Position numbers and translations under genes: made by a program. Below the pieces are notes generated by a model, which had not been told where the DNA came from, searched no databases, and worked only from the letters and a program-made list of their open reading frames with translations. DNA of 64,000 nucleotides, taken from positions 124,001-188,000 of the forward strand of contig PUQB01000248.1 in NCBI GenBank assembly GCA_003024785.1, written 5' to 3'. This DNA comes from Selaginella tamariscina. Its lineage: Eukaryota; Streptophyta; Lycopodiopsida; Selaginellales; Selaginellaceae. Below are positions 39,717 through 56,455 of the stretch, in pieces (positions within the stretch are counted from its first letter, which is position 1; each line of letters begins with the position of its first letter).

Positions 39717-40499
39717 CACACACACTTTAATTAGATATCTAATACATCTATTCTCGTGTCACACGATACTGAAAATTTGTTTTTATAAACCAATGCATAA
39801 TAAAATAATAATAATAACAACAAACCTAAATAAGAAATTAATACTCTTTAACTTTAAAAAAACCTTAATTTGGTATGATTTTTTAATTTTTTTTAAAAAA
39901 AGAAAGAATCGAGGATAGAAGTGTTCTTTCAATATTCATTATTATTTTTTGATTTTATAATTATTTTTAATTAATAAAATAAATATTAATTTTAACAATA
40001 TCTTTCACAAACGATTAAACACGGTTGAAATGAACGACATTGGGTGGAAATATTAACTAAGCATGTTGGTAAGTATACACTTGACTTGTATTTGTACATA
40101 GTACTTTGTATATAGATAATGTATCTTAACAGAATATATGCATGTGTGCGTGGTGTGCCTGGGTACATATGTGTGTGTGTGTTATAAAGATATGCTATGT
40201 ATGTAACCGTGTTTTATGTTTTTTATATATATCCCTTCGTAATCAAATGTTGCCATGTTATGTTGGTCATTCGAGTCAGCATTTCGATATTTATTTACAT
40301 TATATATTATATTATATTAAAATCTCACAGTCAATTTTAAAATTAAATTCATAAAGTTTAAATTAAGTAGTTTAGTTTTAATTTTAAAATTAGCAAGGCT
40401 TTTTATTTTCAAATTAAATCCCAATATTAATTTAAATATTAAAATTTATAATTTACATTCAAATTCAAAATTAAAAATTGACAATAACATTAATTGAAA
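38601..40499. other. AT-rich region: dispersed repeat copy and long (TA)n
   Basis: 39,000-40,150 is a copy of the large AT-rich family and lacks the MULE insertion found in the 22.8 kb copy. 39,635-39,716 is an almost pure (TA)n tract. 40,140-40,180 is GT-rich. No gene seen. Confidence 0.5.
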
Positions 40500-40701
40500 T
40501 GAAAGAGCAGATATATTAAATGAAAATCTGATATTAGTTTACACAAAAACCCTGCTTATATACAGGAGGTCTCCTGCCACGTGGCACACATGGACACGTG
40601 GCGCTGACACATGGGGGCCAGATCACCACCCATGTGTCACTACGCATGTGCGTATATACACATGCGTATATACGGTACGTTACTATATACAGTATCTTAC
40701 A
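40500..40701. repeat. LTR of gypsy element (3' LTR for minus strand)
   Basis: A 202-bp repeat starting TGAAAGAGCAG and ending CTTACA, so it has TG..CA ends. Nearly identical to 45,215-45,415, with a few indels and substitutions, which points to a recent insertion. A purine-rich tract (read on the minus strand AGAGGGGAGGATAG) sits directly inside it, as expected for plus-strand priming. Confidence 0.9.
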
Positions 40702-42191
40702 CTATCCTCCCCTCTGCGGTTGTGTAGATGGTGATGGATCTGATGGTCCTGGATCCGTGTGAGCTGGGCCATCTAAGGTATGACCAAATGTACTCAACGA
40801 GTCTCGAACGACAAACCGTTTCATTCGAACCACGTGAACTATCTCAACCTCATGAGATCCCACAACTTGATATACCTGAGGACCAACCTTTCGGAGTACT
40901 CGGTAGGGACCAAGCCACTTGTGTAATAAACCAGTTGCAAGCCCAGGTGCAGTCAGCTTGGGAAAACGTACCAGGACTAAGTCACCGTCAGCAAAATCTG
41001 GTGGAATTTGATGTCGTGCATTGTAAGAAGATTGCTGCCGCATTTGAGCTCGACCAAGATGTTCAGCAGACTCTGCACGCAGAAGAGGCAAAACAGCATC
41101 CAAATGTCGAGCCCACATCTTTGCATCCTCGGCACGTGGCAGATTCGATGATAACCCCAATTCACTAGGCAACTTAGGATCATATCCATACAATGCCTTG
41201 AATGGAGAGATACCAATCGAACTCTGAATGCCTGTTACATAAGCAAATCTCAAACATCGCAAATACCAATCCCAGTCCGTGTGATTGAAGTTCACATACT
41301 TCGAGATCATACCCTTGAAGGTCCGATTCAATCGCTCCACCAAACCATCAGTTTGTGGATGATACGGAGAGGCAAATGAATGTTTTACCCCTAACCTCTC
41401 ACACAACACTCGGAATACCTCTGCAATGAAAGCGGGGCCATTGTCTGATAACATCCGCTCTGGACAAGAATGCTGCAAAACCACATTATCGAACAGAAAC
41501 AAAGCTGTTGACATGGCAGTTGCATCCGGAAGAGCACCAACCTCCACCCATCGAGTTAAATAATCAGATACAACAATGATGTACTGGTTACCTTGAGAAG
41601 AACGTGGAAAAGGTCCCATTAAATCCACTGCAATTAACTCAAAAGGGCGAGAGACATTGATGGATTCCAACACCCCATGGCCCGAGTCGTAGAGGAATTC
41701 CGAGTTTGACAATGGGACAACTTTGAATATACCTGATCACATCACCACGCATGCTGGCCAATAAAATGATCGGCGCAGCTTCTCCAACACTCGTTGGTGA
41801 CCAAGATGACCTCCAACAATAGGTGAATCATGATATGCTCGAAGAAGGTGTGGAACATATGTAGAGGGTACAGCCAAACGCCATCTGTCCTCTGGATTTG
41901 TCCCAATAAAATACAATAAACCATCCTGAAGTCGAAACTGAGCATGATATTGTCGAAACCGAGGTTCGGAAGACGGATTGCAAACGCATCGCGTAATTGC
42001 CTCGTCCATGGTTCATGTTTTTGAGCATCCTGCCACTGTTCCAAGGATGGTAAGTCGGCATCGAATACCTGAGGGGCTTGTATCAAACCGAATGCTGCAG
42101 CTACTGCATGAGCAGGCAAAGTGGAATCGGAGAGGGGTGCTCGAGAAAGTGCATCCGCATCCACCATTGTTCGCCCAGGCCTGTGCACCAC
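40702..42191 (-). CDS. Retrotransposon integrase
   Basis: Inserts the element DNA into the genome. An HHCC zinc site (H near YHDSPIVGGHLGH) lies at about 41,770-41,850. The DDE core is intact in the 40,702-41,712 frame: VDLMGPFP, LSDNGPAF and the final Glu in DGLVERLNRTF. A C-terminal region with DLVLVRFPK and LGPYRVLRKVG follows. A frame change near 41,715-41,745 separates the zinc site from the core. Confidence 0.88.
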
Positions 42192-42198
42192 CTTAAAG

Positions 42199-43857
42199 TT
42201 ATATACCTGGAGACGTAATGCCCATCTGGCTACGACCCACTAAATTCTTCCGTTTTAATAAGGAAGTGACAGCAGCATGATCACACTCCAAAAGTGTTTC
42301 ACTCCCATGTAAGTAGGCATGAAGTCGTTCAAAACCCCAAACAGCAGCAAGGCATTCTTTTTCAGTAGTGGAATAATTCCGCTCAGCCGGCGTGAGTACT
42401 CGACTAATGTAAGCCACCGGGTGTCGAATTGAAGAATCCACAGCATCAGTTTGCATCAATACACCACCAATACCAACATCTGAGGCATCTACTCGTAAAA
42501 TGAACGGACGAGTAAAATCTGGGTATTGAAGCAATGGTGGAGTTGTCAGGAACTCTTTTAACTGGTCAAATGCCTGCTGACACCTGCGAGTCCACCTGAA
42601 AGATACCTGTGGACGAACTAACTCCCGAAGAGGGGCAGTTCGATCAGTGAGATGATCGATGAATCGACCCAAGTACTGCACCGTGCCCAAGAAACGCTGG
42701 ACTTCCTGTACTGTACGGGGACGAGGGAACTCTCGAACAGCTCGCAACTTCATTGGATCCACCTGTAAACCCTCTCGAGATATACGGTAACCCAAGTAAG
42801 TGGTGTCGGTCGAACCAAACACACACTTTTCAAGTTTCAACTTCAGGCCAACTTCTCGAAATCGATCAAGAACGCGCCGTACATCACGAATGTGATCCTC
42901 CCAAGAACCAGACCCATGAATGAGCACATCGTCGATAAAATCGGCAGTGATATCAGGCATATCGGAAAGAAGCTCATCCATCATGCGTTGAAAGGTGGCA
43001 GGAGCTGAAGTCAATCCAAAAGGCATGACCAAAAACTCGTAAAGACCAAATGGTGTCCGGAAGGCCGTTTTTGGAATATCCTCCTCAGCCATAGGAACCT
43101 GCCAATATCCTGATGCCAAATCCAACTTAGTAAACCATCGACTCTGACCCAAACGATCTAATAGATCGGCAGAGTTCGGAAGTGGATAGACATCTTTGAT
43201 GGTAACATCGTTAAGAGGTCGGTAATCCACACAAAATCGGAGAGATCCATCAGGCTTGGGAACCAAATGAGGTTCACATGCCCATGGACTCCGTGACGGA
43301 CGACACACTCGTTTACCAATCATATCAGTAACAGCTGTTCGCATGGCTGATAACTCCTTTGGTGACCTGCGTCGAACCGGGACTTTGAAAGGCTTTGCAT
43401 TGCCGGTGGGTATACAGTGTCGAGTCTTCACACGTGCACCTTGGGACAGATCAAATTTGAACAAACTTGCATACTGTTTCTTAAGTTGTTCGATGCAGTG
43501 TGCTCGACACTCAGGTGACGGATCCGGCATTTGAACCTGTTGAGATGAACACCACCCCAAGACCGGAATCAAAGGAGCTGTATGCGTGATACAAACAGCA
43601 ACAAGCTTCTCTGGACGTAAAGGAACAGACTGCAAAGACACAGACTCCAAGCGTAATACAGGAGGAGAGAGTGAAAAATCACATGTACCTTTCGACTGCT
43701 TTAACCAATCACATCCCAGAATGATGTCAAAGACCTGGGAAGGGACAACCCTAAGAGACCCAGAGGGAAACTTACAGTTGGCACCCATAACCAGCGTAGT
43801 CGAAGTGGTGTACTGTGATACTGCACGAGACTGCCCATTACCATATAAAATGTGCAA
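42199..43857 (-). CDS. Reverse transcriptase and RNase H of gypsy element
   Basis: Copies element RNA into DNA. Hallmarks: RFCVDYRPLN, KLDLASGYWQ, PFGLTSAPATFQRMM and the catalytic FIDDVLIH (the usual YxDD is FIDD here). The RNase H-like part begins FILRVDASDVGIGGVL and continues to NYSTTEKECLAAVW. It is one open frame of 552 codons; the connection to protease and integrase needs frame changes. Confidence 0.93.
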   Translation of the reverse strand: MHILYGNGQSRAVSQYTTSTTLVMGANCKFPSGSLRVVPSQVFDIILGCDWLKQSKGTCDFSLSPPVLRLESVSLQSVPLRPEKLVAVCITHTAPLIPVLGWCSSQQVQMPDPSPECRAHCIEQLKKQYASLFKFDLSQGARVKTRHCIPTGNAKPFKVPVRRRSPKELSAMRTAVTDMIGKRVCRPSRSPWACEPHLVPKPDGSLRFCVDYRPLNDVTIKDVYPLPNSADLLDRLGQSRWFTKLDLASGYWQVPMAEEDIPKTAFRTPFGLYEFLVMPFGLTSAPATFQRMMDELLSDMPDITADFIDDVLIHGSGSWEDHIRDVRRVLDRFREVGLKLKLEKCVFGSTDTTYLGYRISREGLQVDPMKLRAVREFPRPRTVQEVQRFLGTVQYLGRFIDHLTDRTAPLRELVRPQVSFRWTRRCQQAFDQLKEFLTTPPLLQYPDFTRPFILRVDASDVGIGGVLMQTDAVDSSIRHPVAYISRVLTPAERNYSTTEKECLAAVWGFERLHAYLHGSETLLECDHAAVTSLLKRKNLVGRSQMGITSPGI

Positions 43858-44057
43858 GACCTTATCTGCTCGTAAGGGTAATGAGCACCGATGCGCAGAG
43901 AAGTAGTTATGGAAGACATACTAGATCCTGTATCCACAAGCACTGTGACTGAAAGATCATTCACTCGTGCAGAAAATGTGAAAACTGGATGATTTGGTGG
44001 AACTTGCAAACCCTTGATATGCATAGCGAAAAAACATGGAGGTGAGTTCCATCGCAC
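43701..44057 (-). CDS. Retrotransposon aspartic protease
   Basis: Cuts the gag-pol polyprotein. The active site LVDTGSSMSSI (DTGS) is clear at about 43,925-43,960. The frame overlaps the end of the RT frame by about 150 bases, so a one-base indel is likely there. Confidence 0.8.
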   Translation of the reverse strand: MRWNSPPCFFAMHIKGLQVPPNHPVFTFSARVNDLSVTVLVDTGSSMSSITTSLRIGAHYPYEQIRSCTFYMVMGSLVQYHSTPLRLRWLWVPTVSFPLGLLGLSLPRSLTSFWDVIG

Positions 44058-45161
44058 GGGATCCCTCCGTCGCCCGTACGATTACTGGTTTTCCGCAACA
44101 GATCCACCGCAAGAGAGCGTCATCATCTGGAAGCTCATCATCAGACATAATGGCCGCCACAGGTACACCATCCGGAACATATGGTCGCCAGCCTGGATGT
44201 GGTGGACGCCAATCAGGATACACATCGCATGCCCGCCAAGTATGTCCAGGTGCCCAACAGGCCCAACAATGAACTTGATTGGGTGACCTGCATTGTTCCG
44301 ATTCCTCCTGTCACGAATCCGTGGATTTTGACCACCACGGGCAGGAACTGGAGCAGGTGCAGGACGATTTCGTGGAGGTGGTCCACGGGGTGGGCCCCGA
44401 GGTCGACCACGAAAGGCTTGTCGTGCGGGCACATATGCAGCAGCATCAACCTCCATTGGATCAGCACGCTGAACAAGAGGAGCAGGTAACCCAAGGGGAA
44501 CACGGCCCTCACCAGGCACCAACTCAAAACGTTGAGCTAGTGCAAAAGCTTCCTCCAATGTGGTAGGACGAAGAGCCCGAACGAATCGAACAAGTTCGGG
44601 TCGCATAGTTGGCCATAACATACCGAGCTTAATAGGCTCAGGCATGTTAGGATATGCACGCCGAACTAAATCCCCGAACCTAATACTGAACCGCATAACA
44701 GACTCACCAGGATGTTGTCGTATCGCATGCAGTTGTTGGAAAGCATCATCTGAATCCTCAACTTTGCCAAACGTACGTTTGAGGCATTCCGTTAACCGAT
44801 TACTATTGGCTTGAATCTCCGCAGCCAATCCATTATACCACTTGAGCGCAGGGCCTTCCAAACATGTAGGGAATTCTCTGAGAGCACGGGCCTCATCCCA
44901 ACCATGGTAACGAACAATGACTTGGAAATGATCAAACCAGTGGTATACATCATCTCCCGGATCACCACAAAAAGATCGGGGTCGAACCCTCGGATTTGTG
45001 GCCTGTGAAGAAGATGAAGGAGTACTAGAAGCAGATCCCCCGGCATGAGGCTCAGACGGGGAAGAGGAGGACGGACCCTCAACAAAGCGCTCCAACAACT
45101 TAGTTTGTGCATCAATAGCAGTAGCAATAATGCTAAAAGCCGTCTCCATGTTCATTGTCAT
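43965..45161 (-). CDS. Retrotransposon gag with zinc knuckle
   Basis: Structural polyprotein. The main frame 44,082-45,161 starts MTMNMETAFS and has the retrotransposon gag stretch DVYHWFDHFQVIV, ALKWYNGL and HPGESVMRFSIRFGDLVRRAYP, then a Pro/Arg-rich linker. The zinc knuckle CWACWAPGHTWRAC (CX2CX4HX4C) near 44,250 lies in another frame, so a one-base indel separates it from the main gag frame. Confidence 0.88.
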
Positions 45162-45214
45162 GGAAACAAGAAAAAGAAAAGGCGGAAGAAAGGAATACCC
45201 AACTTCTCCACCAA

Positions 45215-45415
45215 TGAAAGAGCAGATATATTAAATGAAAATCTGATATTAGTTTACAAAAACCCTGCTTATATACAGGAGACCTCCTGCCACGTGGCAC
45301 ACATGCGACACGTGGCGCTGACACATGGGGGCCAGATCACCACCCATGTGTCACTACGCATGTGCGTATATACACATGCGTATATACGTACTTTACTGTA
45401 TATTAGTATCTTACA
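45215..45415. repeat. LTR of gypsy element (5' LTR for minus strand)
   Basis: 201-bp partner of 40,500-40,701, TGAAAGAGCAG to CTTACA. Both hold CACGTG cores within 'gccacgtggcacacatg' and 'acacgtggcgctgac', possible G-box (bZIP/bHLH) sites, and a short inverted repeat 'gcgtatatacacatgcgtatata'. Confidence 0.9.
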
Positions 45416-46315
45416 TAATGAATTTTATTGATATTGATTTTAATCTAATTTTTCTAATTGATCATTTTATGTTGTTGCTTGATCTTTCAATAATGATAAT
45501 GTATTTAAAAATTATTAAAGTATATTTAATTTGCAGGAATATATAAATATCTATGTATAAATCTTATAAAAATTATTTTAAATTTAAAGGAAGTAACTTA
45601 AACTCAACTTAAAAACGATTTTTAAATATGTTATTAAATATGCATTTTTCTATTAGTAACAAGTTTGGTAAGCAACTTTACTTGCTGTATATGATAAATT
45701 TTTTAATATTATATTTAAGTATTAAAACATATAAAATATATTCCTACATTTACTTGTAGACACAATTAATATTTATAAACTGTGTATGCAACTCTGTTTT
45801 CTAGGGTTCATCATTTGGCGCTCATTTTGTGTTGGGCTTCTACGAAATGGCACTGCTCACAGTCCGGCATCCGAATTGGGGCATCATCAATTGAGGTATT
45901 CTACACAGAATTACTCAACTCACTGTTATTTATATACATAGAACAGAAGAACCGGCACAAAAATCAAGCATCTGATATTGATTCCTTCCAATACAGAACT
46001 TGCCGGAAGCTCTACCAGACTCGATCGGTTTTCCGATCATGAAAAGGGGAGATACGGTGCAGAAAGGGCATTTCACACAGAAGTAAGCGATTCATAGTTA
46101 GCATACATAGAACACAAGAACATTCAGAAAAATCCGGCATTTACAAGCATGCCGGAACCGGATTCAATCCGTTTTTGATGGCGGATGCTATAGAACACAA
46201 TAACAGGCAGAAAATCCGGCTTTTATAAGCGTCCGGTATTGGTTCTTCCCAATACAGACCATGCCGGAAGTTCTGCCGGATTCAATTCGTCGGAAAACGG
46301 AGCATTTCTATGTAT
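45416..46315. repeat. AT-rich spacer, then CCGGCA-type repeats before PLAT gene
   Basis: 45,416-45,780 is AT-rich with nothing recognised. 45,930-46,300 has three diverged units sharing 'agaacacaagaac', 'aaaaatccggcatttacaag' and 'ccggaa..ctgccgga..caattcgt', each with CCGGCA/TGCCGG inverted pairs, about 110-130 bases apart. They end just before the PLAT-like gene and could be part of a small element or promoter repeats. Confidence 0.5.
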
Positions 46316-47355
46316 AGGTCGAACTGGTCACGAGTACGAGTCGCGGTTCTGATTTCTCTGTGGCTATATAGGGAGGATTTGGGTTGCTTGATTGGGAGCA
46401 AGGACAGCACTTTGAGATGCGTGGATAGTGAGGGTTTGCGTTTTCAGAAGGGCGATGTTGACGTATTTGAGTTTCTTGCACCGGATATGGGTCAGCTGGA
46501 AGCACTCTGGATCGGCCCGGAAACAGGTATATACACATGTGTGTGTGTGTGTGTGTGTGATATATGTCACACACCATCAGCATCATAAGTACAGTAGTAA
46601 GATATACATACATGTACATTGAACTTCTCATGTTGAGAGTGAAGAGTGTGTTAGGAACGTGGAGAATGGACGAAGCTAGAGTGACAAAGAGAACACAAGA
46701 TGAAGAAGAGTCTGTTTACATTTTCAAAGGCAAAGGTGAGCTTCTTGGGGATGGTGGCGATGTTTCAGAGTTAAAACCACGGACTCAAAACAGTACTGAG
46801 TAATCTTTCTCTCTCCCATTATATAAACATATGTAGTATACGAGTCTGAATATATAAATGCTTTTCTACAGGTATATAAGGGCCCAGGAAGAAATGAGAG
46901 AACAAGGCATGAAAGAGTACGAGTCACTGAAGAAATCTTCACTTCTTTCTGATGCTTTTATTATAGTCACTCTCGGAACTGGTAAATAATGTGTATATTG
47001 TGTGTGGGTGCTAGTATATGTGTGTATATGTATATTTTCATATGTAGGGATTCTACGAGTAGCAGGATATAAGAGACTTGCAAGCGGGTTCTTATTGGCG
47101 GAGCCGGTGGATTCTTCTACTTGTTTCTGCTTCAGGGTTGGTAAATCTTCAGGGTTCTTTCCAGGCTTGAAGAACTCAAGTGCACGTTTGCTCTTGGTGG
47201 TTTCATTGCTTTTCGCCGTGGCAAAGACTCAGGTAAGTGTGTCAGTGTGTGTGTGTGTTGTGATATTCGTGATCATAAACGTTTTAACAGATGCATTTAG
47301 GTGGAGCGGCTGGATTCATGGTGTTCAAGGCTGCTATATTATTAAATGCTATTAA
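46316..47355 (+). CDS. PLAT/LH2-like domain protein with membrane segments
   Basis: Exons about 46,316-46,527, 46,650-46,800, 46,872-46,981, 47,048-47,232 and 47,291-47,355. The N-terminal part has the PLAT/LH2 pattern: GDVDVFEFLAPDMGQLEALWIG, then across the intron GTWRMDEARV. A linker (VYIFKGKGELL) and a helix (QEEMREQGMKEYESLKKSSL) lead into hydrophobic segments LLSDAFIIVTLGTG, RVAGYKRLASGFLL, LLLVVSLLFAVAK and LGGAAGFMVFKAAI. PLAT domains bind lipid or protein partners at membranes. A plastid membrane role is plausible but not shown. The first exon has a frame change near 46,370, and the transit or start exon is not certain. Confidence 0.6.
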
Positions 47356-47733
47356 TCCATATGTATTATATATCTTTATCTATAAATGAACGTCCTGGCC
47401 TAGAAAGTCTTATATATAGTCCAAGTCTACAAGGTCTAGTACTAAATTTAGAAACTATATTATAATAAATATAAATAATTCTGTGTGGTTGCACTTAACA
47501 ACTTGTGTGTGTGTGTAACTCGCTACTACATGGAAGTTGCGTATGTCCTGGCCTAACATGTCTTTAGTGTCTACATAATATTATAACTACAGGTTACAGA
47601 TTCCTTTCATTAATTTAAAACAATTAATTAATTAAAAGGTTATTGAAGATATAAGATTAGTTAATAATAAGTATTTATTTATGCATATATAATATATACA
47701 GAGGTTGTATCTAAATTGATCTGCTTCTTTAGA

Positions 47734-53277
<5,544 letters not shown>

Positions 53278-54394
53278 ATCTAATCATGGTTTACACACGC
53301 ATTCAAATCTCATTAATTATAAACCGTCTATCCATACGTAGGGAATCTAAACCGTCAATATTTTCTTGTATTGAACGATCGTATTTATATTTGATTATAT
53401 TTAAAAGCTAATTTATCACATATTAGAATTCTAATACAAATTACATGGTCCATAGAGTATGTGTGTTCCGGCTGAATTTTCTGTTTGTATATATTAATGA
53501 TTAAATATATACATAATACTTACATAAAACCTTTATTATATTTTTACTTATAAATTACTGTATTTATAATTAATCTTATGTTTAATTATTTAAAACAATT
53601 ATTTTAATGATTTTAATGAGTTTTATTTGTTAAAATGTACATTTATTTTATAGCAAGGGAGGTACTGGCCAATGGTTAAAGGGTACTATCTCATATAATA
53701 AACTAAAAATATATAATCATTTATGAGAATATTATTTTGAAATCTTGAAATACAAAACATATTCAAATCTAATTTTGAATAAAATATTAAGGTTTTTCGT
53801 TTGTTTAACCGGCAATTAAAGTTCGAGTTGATACAATTAATTTTGACATTAAAAATTAATGATAAAAACAATTAATCCCATATGAAGTTTTAATAAATTT
53901 CATTTTGTTCTAAAAAAGAAAATATTAAATTAATAATTAATTATTGTAAGCTGATAAAGAATGTTTCCTTGAAAATATCCTAATGGCATATTCTCTGACT
54001 GTAGTATGTTTAATTACAGAAGAGCGTACGTATGTGCACCTTTGCGTTGTAAGTCTGAGTTACCTAGGAAAATATAGACGGAATCAATACAAACATATAT
54101 TTAAAAGTGTGTCCAAAGTATATTTAGAAGTCTTTTTAATTAAGACATTGTTTTTACTTATTAACTATATCATAGTTAATATTTTAATATGATAATCTTT
54201 CGTTATAAGTGTTTTTTATATTTATTCACACATACATATATACATATACACTACATACATACCTTTTTGTATACCATGTATTAAGCATATACATGTGTGT
54301 CTGTGTGTGTATAGTGTGCCGGTAACCATTATACGATAACTATATATAATTTAATCTTGATTAATGTATTTATTGCTTTTATTATATATTAAAT
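53278..54394. other. AT-rich spacer with dispersed repeat remnant
   Basis: No gene seen. 54,045-54,190 matches about 530-650 and 34,815-34,945 ('agtatatttagaagtctttttaattaagacattg'), so a piece of the large AT-rich family lies here. From about 54,310 the sequence matches the Spb1 intron upstream of 12,333. Confidence 0.5.
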
Positions 54395-55740
54395 TATACT
54401 TTTACAGTTAAAACGCAACAAGTGAACGACAAGAAGAATGAGGAACTACCAAATGATGATTTCGAGATAGTACCAACAGAAGATTCTGAGGAATCTTCAT
54501 CGGAAGAGGAAGAATATGACAGTGATACGAAGGCGGAGATTCTAGCATATGCGAAGAATATGCTGAGGAAGAAAGACGGATAGGATCGACGATTCGTACA
54601 ACAGGTACATGTTCAGTGACGAAGGCTTACCGGATTGGTTTGCCGACGATGGGAAGAAACATTGTAAAATTAACAAGCCTTTCACGAAAGAGGGGTGCGT
54701 ACCATGTTTGTATATGCGTATATGTATGTGTGTGGATAGTTTATACTTTATAGATGTGTAGATATCTGTAATATAATTCTGATGGACATATAACATTGGT
54801 TTTAAAGAATATTTCAAATGGTGTTCTATAAATGTATGTGCCCGTGAAACTGTATGTGTGTGTGTTGAGTGTGTATAAGGTCTATATGTATGCATATTCA
54901 TATTCGTCTTCGTGAGCATGTGATATGCACTCAACCACTACAATTTTTGTTATCTAGTTAACTAACCTCCCTACCTGTATAAAGAATACCTCTGCGGTAG
55001 AGTCATGCATACATACAGACAAGATGATATATATCGTATTTATATTTATGATATATACGGTATGTGTGTACGTTGATTTGTGTGTGTGTGGTTCAAGGCC
55101 ATAGATGCAAGGCCAGTGAAGAAAGTGGCAGATAAGAATAGGAGAGTAATGAAGAGAATGGAGCAGGCCAAGAGCAAAGCTGCTGCCATTGCTGACCAGT
55201 CGGATATCTCTAACAAATCCAAAAACAGGTGTGTGTGCGTGCGTGGGGTTTTATATCATATTTGTGTATATTATATATTAAAAAAATTCTCTAAAATATA
55301 TGTATTATATTAAATTAGTATAAGTATGGCTCGTTCTTTAAACTCTTTGAAATATATAGTTATAGTTCCTTCTCTCTCTCTGTGCAATTATAAAAGTATG
55401 ACAAACTGAACTATCTACACACACACGTATATATATTTCAAGCATATAATATAATGATATTATAATTATAGTAATATAATTTAGATTTATTATAATTATT
55501 TAATAATTAATGTAAATTATAAACAGGATGATGGAGAAGGTGTATAAGAAGGCAGCATCCAGTATAAAGAAGCCCAAACGTGAGGTCGTAGTTGCAAAGA
55601 AGGGCGTGAGAGTGAAGAGTGCTGGGAAAGGCAAAGCGCTTGTGGACCGTTCGGACGAAGAAAGATGCTCGATCAAGGGTAGTGGTAAACCCGGTAAGGG
55701 TGGTAAACCTGGTGGTGGTTTTGAAGTTAAATACTATGAC
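54395..55740 (+). pseudogene. Duplicated 3' fragment of Spb1 gene
   Basis: Same exon and intron order as 12,310-13,590: [33 protein letters not shown], then [36 protein letters not shown], and [20 protein letters not shown] ending in a short GK-rich tail. Introns are copied, so it is a DNA duplication. It has no methyltransferase domain, hence non-functional as an enzyme. The tail is joined to sequence matching 14,095-14,200 of the parent flank by a deletion. It keeps two conserved stretches lost from the parent. Confidence 0.88.
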
Positions 55741-55973
55741 TTCGTATGAATGTATATATGTGAGCTTTGAATATTGCCATATAGAATTTGAGAGAGGTAT
55801 GCACGTTGTAACTAAAGTGGGCATGATACGTGAAAATGGGAATATAAAATAAATTACTAATTAATACTTAAGTTTTAATTATTAATTAATCATTTAATTA
55901 ATATGTAATTAAGCCTTAAATATTAATTAATTAATTAATTAATCCTTCAATAACCTTACTTAGTAAGGAATAT

Positions 55974-56030
55974 TCTAAAATATCTTAGAATTTCATATTA
56001 TTCTAAAAATAGTTTACAATAATGAAAAAT
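55974..56030. promoter_or_regulatory. GAATATTC-type subterminal motif, element 2
   Basis: 'aaggaatattctaaaatatcttagaatttc' style sequence: GAATATTC followed by TTAGAATTT, as in MULE-1 at 22,839-22,905. It supports, but does not prove, that the two elements are related. Confidence 0.4.
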
Positions 56031-56083
56031 ACTATCAAACATAATTATAAATGAAATCATTTTCTTATCAACATGTTAATTTT

Positions 56084-56447
56084 TTATAAATACTTTCTTC
56101 CTATCATACAAAGAAATCTTCTGATTTTGTCTAAATCATCACTCTCCGGATTAACCAAATCATTTTGGTCAATATCTTGATGTTGTTGCCACCACTTAAC
56201 ACTCTCACGAATGCAATTGGGAGTTGCCATCCTTGTTAATACATAAGATGTGATAAGAGAAGGTCTGCATAAAGGCTCATCTAAAAACTGACGTTCCTTA
56301 AGAATAATATTATAAAGCGCCCGGTTGCTATCCTTCATTTTATAAAATTCAATATCACGAGAAAGAAAAGCTTCAGGAAATGTATGATATGGTGGATACT
56401 GCTCACAAAATTTTCGAGATTCTTCTTTCTGAGGCACGTATCCAAGT
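56084..56447 (-). pseudogene. FCP1/NIF-like phosphatase, C-terminal part (split by hAT)
   Basis: Read from 56,447 down: YLGYVPQKEESRKFCEQYPP, then TFPEAFLSRDIEFYKMKD, ending GRKYL at a TAA (56,084-56,086). It joins in frame, across the hAT and one copy of the 8-bp duplication, to the part at 58,935-59,720. The C-terminal half, with WWQQHQDIDQNDL, is not a standard FCP1 feature and its function is unknown. Confidence 0.75.
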
Positions 56448-56455
56448 AGTTCACT
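56448..56455. repeat. hAT target-site duplication, left copy
   Basis: AGTTCACT, repeated exactly at 58,927-58,934. Eight bases is the hAT standard. Confidence 0.92.

Larger units (their letters stand above)
40500..45415 (-). mobile_element. Ty3/gypsy LTR retrotransposon
   Basis: 4.9 kb element on the minus strand, in order: 5' LTR (45,215-45,415), gag, protease, reverse transcriptase/RNase H, integrase, 3' LTR (40,500-40,701). RT before integrase is the gypsy order. TGGTGGAG just inside the 5' LTR could be a tRNA primer site. No exact 5-bp target duplication was seen; the flanks are 'ttgaaa' and 'taatga'. Coding frames change about four times by single bases. No chromodomain was seen at the integrase end. 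Confidence 0.92.

Noticed and set aside
39600..39723. Minus-strand open frame rich in Tyr and Ile
   Set aside because: It is a translation of a (TA)n microsatellite.
40728..41168. Plus-strand open frame of 146 codons
   Set aside because: Antisense to the retrotransposon integrase core, which carries clear DDE motifs on the minus strand.
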